Assembly: GCF_004340965.1 (NCBI RefSeq)
Contig: NZ_SLYA01000002.1
Span: forward strand, 868,001 to 932,000
DNA from: Sphingomonas sp. PP-CE-1A-559
GTDB lineage: Bacteria; Pseudomonadota; Alphaproteobacteria; Sphingomonadales; Sphingomonadaceae
Reading direction: 5' to 3'
DNA: 64,000 nt
Under the pieces are notes generated by a model. It was not told the origin of the DNA. It saw only the letters and a list, made by a program, of their open reading frames with translations, and searched no databases. The position numbers and the translations under genes are program-made. Positions 36,160-44,128 of the stretch are shown here, in pieces; position 1 is the first letter of the stretch; the number at the start of each line of letters is the position of its first letter.

Positions 36160-37588
36160 CGCCGGCCGGCTCGCGCGCCGATGGCTGTACCTCGTGCACC
36201 GATGGGTCGGCATCGCCAGTTGCCTGTTCTTCGCGATGTGGTTCGGGTCGGGCCTGGTGATGCTGTACGTGCCCTATCCTTCGCTCTCGCCGACCGAAGC
36301 GCTGGCGAGAGCCGAGGCTATCGACTGGTCCGCCGTGACCGTGCCGCCACCGCTCGATGGGGAGCGATTGCCGCAAGACCTGCTGCTCGAGATGCGCGAC
36401 GGCGTGCCGGTTTGGCGGAGCCAGAGCTGGGACGACGAGTGGCATACCGTTCCCGCAAGCGAGGGCCGGCATCTCGCCTCGGTGGACGCGGCTTATGCCG
36501 TCCGCGTCACAAGCCGTTCTGGGCGAGCACGCGTCTTGAAAGTGGAGCGGATCATGCGAGACCAGTGGACGGTATCGGGTGGTTTCGACCGACATCGTCC
36601 GTTGTGGAAAGCGACATTGGAGGACGAGGGCGGCACCGACCTCTACGTGTCGTCTTCCACCGGCGGGATCGTCCAGTCGACCAACCGGACCGAGCGGTTC
36701 TGGAACTGGCTGGGATCGGTGCCGCACTGGCTGTATCCGACCGTCCTGCGCCAGGACAACGCCGCCTGGCGACAGGTCGTCATGTGGGTTTCGGGACCGT
36801 GTATCGCCGCGGCACTCGCCGGCATCTGGATCGGTATCCTCCGCGCACGCATCGGCACGCGCCGGTTCAAGGGTCGGCGGATGACGCCGTATCGCGGATG
36901 GATGCTCTGGCACCATGTCGCGGGGCTGGTCGGCGGCGGTTTCCTGATCGCGTGGATCTTCAGCGGATGGCTGTCGGTCGATCCCTGGCATTTGTTCCGA
37001 AGTGCGGAACCGGATGCGCGGGCGGTGCGCGCCTATGCCGCTGCTGGCGTGATGCCGGCCGTCCCCCTCGACCGGTTGCGCCATGTCGGCGCGGGAGCCG
37101 TCCGCGCGAGGATTACCGACTATGCGGCGACACCCCTCGCGGTGCTCGAGTATCGGGATGGTCGACGCCGAATCCTCGACGCCGCGACGCTCGTGCCGTC
37201 CCAACCGAAGCCGAATGCGATCGCTGCTGCGGCACGGATGCTTGTCGCTGGCACGCCGCCGGTCGCGATCGACCGGCTGACCGAGCCCGACGCATATTGG
37301 TACGACCCCGGTGGTCTCCCTCGCCTGCCGATGCTCCGATTGCGATTCGACGACTCTGCCGCGACGTGGCTGTATATCGACCCCGCGACCGGCGACGTGC
37401 TGGCCAGGATCGATCGGCGCAGGCGGGCGTACCGTTGGGTGTTCGACCTGCTGCACAAATGGGATCTGAACATACTGACGCGGCACCGGCCGGCGTGGGA
37501 CCTGCTGATCTGGCTGTTCTCGCTGGTTGGCATGGTAACGTCCGTCAGCGGCATCTGGCTCGGCTGGAAGCGTTTGCGACGCGGCTGA
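36146..37588 (+). CDS. PepSY-associated transmembrane protein (reductase-like), first copy
   Basis: Inner-membrane PepSY-TM protein of 480 residues. I chose GTG 36146, inside the end of the receptor gene. The N-terminal helix (RRWLYLVHRWVGIASCLFFAMWFGSGLVMLYV) is followed by a periplasmic PepSY-like region, further helices (VVMWVSGPCIAAALAGIWIGIL, HHVAGLVGGGFLIAWIFSGWLS) and a last helix near the C-terminus (LLIWLFSLVGMVTSVSGIWLGW). Conserved histidines in helices (HRW, WHHVAG, LHKWD) suggest haem ligands. Some such proteins, for example FoxB, reduce siderophore-bound iron; a reductive role for the receptor's ligand is inferred. Confidence 0.85.
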   Translation: MPVSDAGRLARRWLYLVHRWVGIASCLFFAMWFGSGLVMLYVPYPSLSPTEALARAEAIDWSAVTVPPPLDGERLPQDLLLEMRDGVPVWRSQSWDDEWHTVPASEGRHLASVDAAYAVRVTSRSGRARVLKVERIMRDQWTVSGGFDRHRPLWKATLEDEGGTDLYVSSSTGGIVQSTNRTERFWNWLGSVPHWLYPTVLRQDNAAWRQVVMWVSGPCIAAALAGIWIGILRARIGTRRFKGRRMTPYRGWMLWHHVAGLVGGGFLIAWIFSGWLSVDPWHLFRSAEPDARAVRAYAAAGVMPAVPLDRLRHVGAGAVRARITDYAATPLAVLEYRDGRRRILDAATLVPSQPKPNAIAAAARMLVAGTPPVAIDRLTEPDAYWYDPGGLPRLPMLRLRFDDSAATWLYIDPATGDVLARIDRRRRAYRWVFDLLHKWDLNILTRHRPAWDLLIWLFSLVGMVTSVSGIWLGWKRLRRG

Positions 37589-37652
37589 TCTGGGCTGTGA
37601 CGGGACGTTTCGTCCACGTGACAGCGCCACCTCGAGCGCGTAGTCGTGCGCC

Positions 37653-38072
37653 GTGGCAGCACTCCGTCGTCTTCTCCTGAACCATCGCCGGCTGGCGGCG
37701 TGGGTGCTTGCCTGCGCACTGGTGATGAAGATCCTGGTGCCGGCCGGGTTCATGCCGGTCGTCTCCGGGGGGCGCGTCACGATCGAGATATGCGGCGGCA
37801 TCGCGCCCGCGCAGACGGTGATGGCGCCGATGATGGCGATGCCTGGCATGGCGCATCATTCTGGCAAGTCCGATCATCAGGAGCGGGAGATGCCCTGCGC
37901 CTTTTCGGGCCTGACCGCGCCGTCTCTGGCAGCGGTCGATCCGGTGCTGCTGGCGATCGCCATCGCGTTCATCGTCGGCCTCGTCTTCCGCGTGAGAACC
38001 GCGGTACCGATTGCTGCGCAAGCCTATCTTCGACCACCCTTGCGAGGCCCCCCGCCCTTCCCCGCCGCGTGA
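37653..38072 (+). CDS. DUF2946 family protein
   Basis: A 139-residue protein starting at GTG 37653. It has an N-terminal hydrophobic helix (LAAWVLACALVMKILVPAGFMPV) and a second one near the C-terminus (LLAIAIAFIVGLVFRV). Between them is the DUF2946 signature GGRVTIEICGG and a Met/His-rich stretch (MAPMMAMPGMAHHSGKSDHQ) followed by MPCAFSG. This looks like a periplasmic metal-binding loop. Such genes are often found beside TonB receptor and PepSY genes, sometimes in copper contexts. The metal, if any, is unknown. Confidence 0.82.
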   Translation: MAALRRLLLNHRRLAAWVLACALVMKILVPAGFMPVVSGGRVTIEICGGIAPAQTVMAPMMAMPGMAHHSGKSDHQEREMPCAFSGLTAPSLAAVDPVLLAIAIAFIVGLVFRVRTAVPIAAQAYLRPPLRGPPPFPAA

Positions 38073-38218
38073 TCCGTCGGTCTTCGGACCGAGCGCGATC
38101 ACGATGCTTCGGCAGGTCCACCACGTCGGCGGACCGGTTCGACACGCGCGGCAAGTCCGCGGGGATGACGGCATCCGATCCGCACCACGATGTGCGGACG
38201 GGTCCAGCAGGGATTCAC

Positions 38219-40444
38219 ATGTTCAAAACCATAGTCTTCGCGTCGGCATCGATCGTCGCGTTCTCGGGGCCCGCCCATGCGTCTGACAGGGAGGACGCGA
38301 TCGACAAGAAGGCCGAGATCGTCGTCACCGGCCAGCGCGACCAGCTCAAGCTCGATCGTAAATCCGATACCGGCAGCCGGCTAGGCCTGTCGGTCCGCGA
38401 GACACCCGCGACCGTCGAGACGCTGACACAGGCAGACATGCAGGTGCAGGGGCTGCGCACCGCACGCGAGGCCTTCAACAGCGTCGTCGGCGCGATCGCG
38501 GGCAACGTCCCCGGCAACCCCGCGGTCGTGACGTTGCGCGGCTTTTCGGGCGGCGCCGTCTCGATCCTGCAGGACGGCGTTCGTATCTCCACCTCGACCG
38601 TGGTCCAGCGCGATACCAACGTTTGGCATTTCGACCGGATTGAAGTGATCAAGGGGCCAGCCTCGGTGCTCTACGGCGAAGGCGCGCTGGCCGGCGTCAT
38701 CAACAAGGTCACGCGCAAGCCGACGTTCGACGGCGACCGTCTCGACGGCTTGCTGAGCGTCGGTAGCTTCCACACGGTAACCGCGGCCAGCGGCGTGAAC
38801 CTGAAACTGTCGGACACCGTCGCGGTCCGCGCGGACGCGAGCTCCATGCATTCCGACAGCCTGTACGACGTCGACGACAATGCGACGCGCTCGGTCGGCC
38901 TGACGGGCAGCATCCTGTTCAAGCCGTCGGCCGACCTGAGCCTGCTCTTCGCCGTCGACCATTACGAGGACCGGTACGACAGCAGCTATCAAGGGCTGCC
39001 GTTCGTCTCCGCCATCGTCGCGCGCGATCCGAGCAACGCGCTGCGGACCGGTAACGGCATGGTGCTCGACAAGGCGCTGCGCCGTCGCAACTACAATCCG
39101 TACGGTGCCTATTCCGGTGCACGCGACACGACGCTGCGGTCGCGGATCGATTATGCGATCGGCGGCGGCTGGTCGGTCGCGAACGACTTCACCTGGTATC
39201 ACGCCAAGCGCGACTTCGTGCTGAGTGGCGATCAGAACTTCACCGCCCCGACCGCCGCTTTCCCCAATGGCAGCTTCGCGCGGTCGGTCCAGCGGATCTA
39301 CCACGACCACAAGTTCTGGAACGAGCGGCTGGAGATCGCCAACGACACCGTGATCCCAGGACTGCGCAACCGGTTCAGCCTGGGCGGCGAATATAACGAG
39401 ACGAACTTCGTCAACCCGCGTCAACAAAGCCCGGTCGGCGGCAATGCCGCCGTGCGGATCGCGAACGTCGATCCGTTCGCGCCGATCGTCGGCGTCTTCC
39501 CGACCAGCGATGCCGCCTATTCGACGACCAATGTCATCTATGACTCGAAGCTCAAGACGGCGTCGGTGTTCGCCGAGGATGCGCTCAACCTGACTTCGGG
39601 CTGGCTGCTGGTCGGCGGCGCGCGGTACGATCACATCGACCTGACGCGTGTCATCACCAACCTCAACGCGAACGGCGCGGTCACGCGGGGCACGCCGACC
39701 TATGATCCGTTCTCGTGGCGGATCGGCACGACCTACGACCTCACGCCGGGCATCACCTTGTACGGCCAGTACACGACGGCAGTCACGCCGGTATCGTCGA
39801 TCCTGCTCCAGTCGATCGTCAACACGACGTACAAGCTGACGAAGGGCCGCTCCTACGAGGTCGGTTTCAAGGCCTCCGCGTTCGCCAAGCGGCTGACGAT
39901 GACCGGCGCGGCATACCGGATCGAGCAGACCAACATCCTCACCCGCGATCCGAACAATCCGCAGCAAGCCATTCAAGGCGGCGAGCAATCGTCGCAAGGC
40001 GTCGAACTCAACATCGGCGCAGCAGTCACCGACGCACTCTCCGTGTCGGCAGGCGCCGCCTACACCGAAGCGCAGTATGATCAACTGAGCGAGCTGATCG
40101 CCGGCGCACGCGTCGACCGCGCCGGCAATCGACCGATCAACACGCCGTCGACCACCGTCAGTGGCTCGGCGCTCTACACGATCAAGGCTATCCCGGTGAC
40201 GCTCGGCGGGTTCGTCCGGCACGTGTCCGGCTTCTACACCGACACCGCCAACAGCTATTTCGTCCGCGGCCATACGACCATCGATGCGTCGATCAGCTAT
40301 CAGGTCGCACCGCAAGCATCGGTGTCGGTCCGCGGCCGCAACCTGACCGACGCGTTCTACGGCGAGTATTCGGGCTACCCGACGACCAACGTCTATATCG
40401 GCGCGCCACGCAGTGTCGAAATCGCGCTTTCCACGCATTTCTGA
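38219..40444 (+). CDS. TonB-dependent siderophore-type receptor, second copy
   Basis: A 741-residue TonB-dependent receptor starting at ATG 38219 behind AGGGA, with signal peptide MFKTIVFASASIVAFSGPAHA. AEIVVTGQRD is TonB-box-like. The plug has LSVRETPATVETLTQADMQ, VVTLRGFSGGAVSILQDGVR and FDRIEVIKGPASVLYGEGALAGVINKVTRKP, the siderophore-receptor pattern; the barrel ends in STHF. It differs clearly from the first receptor of the locus. It is separated by 146 bases from the DUF2946 gene, enough for its own promoter, so B12 control by read-through is not certain. Confidence 0.92.
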   Translation: MFKTIVFASASIVAFSGPAHASDREDAIDKKAEIVVTGQRDQLKLDRKSDTGSRLGLSVRETPATVETLTQADMQVQGLRTAREAFNSVVGAIAGNVPGNPAVVTLRGFSGGAVSILQDGVRISTSTVVQRDTNVWHFDRIEVIKGPASVLYGEGALAGVINKVTRKPTFDGDRLDGLLSVGSFHTVTAASGVNLKLSDTVAVRADASSMHSDSLYDVDDNATRSVGLTGSILFKPSADLSLLFAVDHYEDRYDSSYQGLPFVSAIVARDPSNALRTGNGMVLDKALRRRNYNPYGAYSGARDTTLRSRIDYAIGGGWSVANDFTWYHAKRDFVLSGDQNFTAPTAAFPNGSFARSVQRIYHDHKFWNERLEIANDTVIPGLRNRFSLGGEYNETNFVNPRQQSPVGGNAAVRIANVDPFAPIVGVFPTSDAAYSTTNVIYDSKLKTASVFAEDALNLTSGWLLVGGARYDHIDLTRVITNLNANGAVTRGTPTYDPFSWRIGTTYDLTPGITLYGQYTTAVTPVSSILLQSIVNTTYKLTKGRSYEVGFKASAFAKRLTMTGAAYRIEQTNILTRDPNNPQQAIQGGEQSSQGVELNIGAAVTDALSVSAGAAYTEAQYDQLSELIAGARVDRAGNRPINTPSTTVSGSALYTIKAIPVTLGGFVRHVSGFYTDTANSYFVRGHTTIDASISYQVAPQASVSVRGRNLTDAFYGEYSGYPTTNVYIGAPRSVEIALSTHF

Positions 40445-40458
40445 GCAGGGGTTTCCAG

Positions 40459-41841
40459 ATGGCATTCACCGGTTCGGTCGATCCGAAAGCCTATCGCGCG
40501 CTGTGGCGCTGGCATTTCTATGCCGGCCTGATCGTCGCGCCTTTCCTGCTGATCCTGGCCGTCACGGGCTCGATCTATCTGTTCAACGACGAGATCGACG
40601 ATGCGCTGTATCCGGCGCAGCGATTCGTCGCGGTCCATGCAACGCAGGTGCCGCCGTCGCGGATGATCGATGCCGCGCTGAAGGCTCATCCAGGGGCAGC
40701 AACCCGGATCGACCTTCCTGGCGCGCCCAACCGCTCGGCGGTCGTATTCGTCACCCCCGATCACGGCGAGCCGCTTCGCGTGGCCGTCGATCCGGGAACG
40801 GGCCGCGTGCTCGGCTCGACGATCTATGGCCGCACGCTGGTAGGGTTCGCCGACGAGATGCACGGATCGCTGACGCTCGGCACGGTCGGCGATCGGATCG
40901 TCGAGCTTGCTGCGTGCTGGGCGCTCGTCCTGATCGTCACCGGACTGTACCTTTGGTGGCCACGTGGTCGGGGTGGCTTCGGCGGTATCCTCTATCCCAG
41001 GCTCGGCGCGAGGGGACGCCTGTTCTGGCGCGACCTGCACGCGGTGATCGGCGTCTGGTCCGTCGCGTTCATCGCGTTCCTGCTGCTGACCGGCCTCCCC
41101 TGGGCCGGGATCCAGGGCGACCTGCTCAACCGCGGTACGGCGGCGCTCGGCATCGGCTACCCGGCATCGAACCGGACGCATAATGCGCCGGCGAGCGTGC
41201 CGATGAAGACCGCGCTCGGCGAAGCACCGTGGACGATGGAGCAAGCGCCGATGCCGACATCCACGGCGTCCGCGGAGCATGCCGGTCATGCGGGCCACGA
41301 GATGACCATGGCGGTGCGGGACGATGCGGCGGTTGCGGGGATCGACCGGATCGCAACCTCCGTCACGCGCGATCACCACGTCGCGGGTGCGTATCGCCTG
41401 TTCCTGCCGAGTGGGGCGACCGGCGTCTACACCGCCTACACCTATCCCGATCAGCCGCAGGGGCAGCGCACGCTGTATTTCGATCGCTGGACCGGCGGCT
41501 TAATCCGAGAGGTCGGCTACCCCGATTACGGCTGGGCAGCGAAGGCGATCGAGCTCGGCGTCCAACTGCACATGGGCAATTACTTCGGGCTCGCGAACCA
41601 ACTCGTGATGTTGGCGACCTGCCTCGCGATCGTGTTGCTCGTGATCAGCGGCGTCGTGATGTGGTGGAAACGCCGCCCGGCGGGTCGCCTTGCCGCGCCA
41701 GCGCGCGTCTCCCCGACGAGGATCAAGGGCGCTGTCGCCATTCTCATCGTCGCGGGGATAGTGTTCCCGATCCTGGGACTGTCGGTGATCGTGATCTTCC
41801 TGATCGACCGGCTGGTGTTGCTCGCGGTGGTGAGGCGATAG
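40459..41841 (+). CDS. PepSY domain transmembrane protein with His/Met-rich loop, second copy
   Basis: A 460-residue PepSY-TM protein starting 15 bases after the second receptor. Helices are at about residues 15-37 (LWRWHFYAGLIVAPFLLILAVTG), 155-170 (LAACWALVLIVTGLYLWWP), 195-215 and 380-400, with two more at the C-terminus. PepSY-like segments are MIDAALKAHPGAATRID and TLYFDRWTGGLIREVG. Between them, residues about 260-285 carry EHAGHAGHEMTM, a His/Met-rich loop with potential metal affinity. Helix histidines (RWHFYAG, RDLHAVIGVW, LHMGNYFG) could ligate haem. A reductase for metal-chelate complexes is the best guess. Confidence 0.87.
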   Translation: MAFTGSVDPKAYRALWRWHFYAGLIVAPFLLILAVTGSIYLFNDEIDDALYPAQRFVAVHATQVPPSRMIDAALKAHPGAATRIDLPGAPNRSAVVFVTPDHGEPLRVAVDPGTGRVLGSTIYGRTLVGFADEMHGSLTLGTVGDRIVELAACWALVLIVTGLYLWWPRGRGGFGGILYPRLGARGRLFWRDLHAVIGVWSVAFIAFLLLTGLPWAGIQGDLLNRGTAALGIGYPASNRTHNAPASVPMKTALGEAPWTMEQAPMPTSTASAEHAGHAGHEMTMAVRDDAAVAGIDRIATSVTRDHHVAGAYRLFLPSGATGVYTAYTYPDQPQGQRTLYFDRWTGGLIREVGYPDYGWAAKAIELGVQLHMGNYFGLANQLVMLATCLAIVLLVISGVVMWWKRRPAGRLAAPARVSPTRIKGAVAILIVAGIVFPILGLSVIVIFLIDRLVLLAVVRR

Positions 41842-42390
41842 CGGAACGTTCGAGGATAGCTGCGGCGCGCTATTGCGCCACGGCCGCGAAACAGTCGGTA
41901 GCGAGCGTACCGGGCCCCCGGGTGCGTGGGATGCTGCTCACGAGACCGTGGCTATGGGAGCCTATCCACTTCCGGCAACAGCATACCGCTGCCCGCCGTC
42001 CCGAAAGGCAGTATCTCCCTGCTCTTTACGTCAACGTCATCTATAGACTGATGTAACAAGTGCCAGTCACGCCGGCGACTGCTACTCGACTGCAATAATT
42101 GTAAATTAACGAACAATTAATCAGATATTCAGCTTGTAATTGATCTTAGTAACATACATAGATCAAGTATGGTGGAATAGGCCAAGCGTTGCGAACGTCG
42201 CGACGGACCGTTTCAGCCTAATGATGCCTGTTTGCATACAGATTCTTGAGACGCGATCATAATCGCGCTCCAGTATCTTCGAAGGCTTCGTCCTTGCTTC
42301 GGACGCTCTCCCCACATTCATTGAACATGGCTCCCGCTGCTGCGGATGGGAGACTCGTGCCTTCCATCCGCGGTGACTTTCGAGGTGTTC
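41842..42390. other. Long AT-rich non-coding region before the two-partner secretion genes
   Basis: No convincing gene in this 549-bp space. Bases about 42090-42180 are conspicuously AT-rich against the GC-rich surroundings. They contain a perfect 7-bp inverted repeat TAATTGT / ACAATTA (42096-42102 / 42113-42119), and related TTGTAATTGATC nearby. This is likely the promoter and control region of the secretion operon, and its composition would suit a silencing protein. Confidence 0.5.
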
Positions 42391-44073
42391 ATGTACAAGT
42401 CGACCCTTTGGGCGGCCGCGCTTGCGGCTGTGAGCCCGGCTGCCTTGCTGATTTCGACGCAATCGGCGCAGGCGCAGGTTCCCGTGGGGGCCGGTGGACA
42501 GCTCCAGCAGATCCCGCCCGTGCCGCTGAACGAGACGCCCGCCCCCGACTTCGGCTTCGAGCGCAAGACGCCGGTCGTCGTTGCCGCCACGGGTGGTCCT
42601 AAGACGCTCGTCCGTTCGCTGCGCGTAACCGGGGCGACGCTGTTTCCCGAGGCCGACCTGATCGCCGCATCGCAGTTCACGCCGAACACCGAGCTCGACC
42701 TGTCCGACCTGAAGACGCTCGCCGCGCGGATCACCGCGTATTACACGAGCCGCGGCTATTTCGTCGCGAACGCCTACCTGCCCGCACAGGACGTACGGAG
42801 CGGCGCAGTGACGATCGCCGTCATCGAAGGACGCTTCGGCGCGGTCGGCGTGAAGAATGAATCGCGACTGTCGGATAGCGTCGCGAACGGCATCCTTGCC
42901 GGGCTCGACGTCGGCGATCCTGTCGCGGTCGCACCGCTCGAGCGCCGCTTGCTGATGCTGTCGGACCTGCCCGGCGTGCGCGTGTCCTCGACGCTGAGCC
43001 CCGGCACCGCGGTCGGCACGTCCGACCTGCTGGTCGCGATCACCCCAGGCCAGAGCATCACCGGCAGTGTCGAAGCCGACAATGCCGGCAACCGCTACAC
43101 CGGCGCCTACCGCGTCGGCGGTGTGGTCAACTGGAACAACCCGACCGGCTCGGGCGACGTGCTGAGCCTGCGCGCGCTGACCTCGTTCTCCGGGCTCGCC
43201 TATGGTCGCGCGTCCTACCAGGCACCGATCGGCCAGGTCACGCTCGGCGTCGCCTTCGCGCATCTCGACTATTCGCTGGGCAAGGAATTCGACAGTCTCG
43301 ACGGCAGCGGCAATGCCGACGTGGCCAGCGTCTATGCCAGCTATCCGCTAATCCGATCGCGCGACAACAACCTGTACGTGACGCTCGGTGGCGACGTGAA
43401 ATGGTTCGAGGACAAGATCGGCATCGTCGACGTCACCACTTTCCGCCGCGCGCAGGTCGTCACCGCAGGACTGAGCGGCGACGAGCACGACATGCTTCTG
43501 GGTGGCGGCTGGAGCGCGTATTCGCTGAGCTATTCGGTCGGCAATCTCGATATCCGCGGCGCCTATGAGCGCTCGGTCGACGCGCTGACTGCGCGCACCG
43601 ACGGCAGCTACGGGAAGGTGCAGTTCAGCTTCGCGCGGTTGCAGACGATTGCCGGGCCGCTGTCGCTGTTCGCCTCCGCGCGCGGGCAGATCGCGTTCAG
43701 CAACCTCGACATCTCCGAGAAGATGGAACTGGGCGGCGCCTATGCCGTCCGCGCCTATCCCGAGGGCGAGGCGTATGGCGACCAGGGCTATGTCGCCACC
43801 GCCGAGGCGCGGCTGGCATTGCCGCAGGTCGTTCCGGGTGCGCTCCAGCTGTTCGGGTTCGTCGACGTCGGCGAGGTCGATTACGTCAAGCACCCGTATT
43901 TCGATGGCTCGAACCACGCGAAGCGCAGCGCATACGGCGCCGGGCTGAGCTGGGCGGGACCGTACGGGATCGCCGCTAAGGCGACTTACGCGCGGAAACT
44001 CGGCGATGCCGATGCGACGTCCGCCCCCGACAAGTCGGGCCGCGCCTGGTTCCAGCTCTCGAAGACCTTCTGA
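42391..44073 (+). CDS. Two-partner secretion transporter TpsB (ShlB/FhaC/HecB family)
   Basis: Outer-membrane transporter of 560 residues for the adjacent exoprotein. ATG 42391 lies 6 bases after GAGG and starts a signal peptide (MYKSTLWAAALAAVSPAALLISTQSAQAQ). POTRA-like domains follow (VRSLRVTGATLFPEADLI, LKTLAARITAYYTSRGYFVANAYLPAQDVRSGAVTIAVIEGRFG), then the 16-strand barrel region. The conserved loop-6 motif appears as AYAVRAYPEGEAYGDQGYVATAEARL, with Ala for the usual Gly of VRGY. The C-terminus ends in Phe (QLSKTF). The exoprotein gene starts 55 bases downstream. Confidence 0.93.
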   Translation: MYKSTLWAAALAAVSPAALLISTQSAQAQVPVGAGGQLQQIPPVPLNETPAPDFGFERKTPVVVAATGGPKTLVRSLRVTGATLFPEADLIAASQFTPNTELDLSDLKTLAARITAYYTSRGYFVANAYLPAQDVRSGAVTIAVIEGRFGAVGVKNESRLSDSVANGILAGLDVGDPVAVAPLERRLLMLSDLPGVRVSSTLSPGTAVGTSDLLVAITPGQSITGSVEADNAGNRYTGAYRVGGVVNWNNPTGSGDVLSLRALTSFSGLAYGRASYQAPIGQVTLGVAFAHLDYSLGKEFDSLDGSGNADVASVYASYPLIRSRDNNLYVTLGGDVKWFEDKIGIVDVTTFRRAQVVTAGLSGDEHDMLLGGGWSAYSLSYSVGNLDIRGAYERSVDALTARTDGSYGKVQFSFARLQTIAGPLSLFASARGQIAFSNLDISEKMELGGAYAVRAYPEGEAYGDQGYVATAEARLALPQVVPGALQLFGFVDVGEVDYVKHPYFDGSNHAKRSAYGAGLSWAGPYGIAAKATYARKLGDADATSAPDKSGRAWFQLSKTF

Positions 44074-44128
44074 GCGCACCAGCCCCCCCAAATTCAGCGG
44101 CCATGCGCCGCCACCGAGGATACCGCAC

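Noticed and set aside
38381-40465. 694-codon minus-strand frame opposite the second TonB receptor
   Set aside because: Arg/Asp-rich shadow of the receptor gene, with no recognisable domain.
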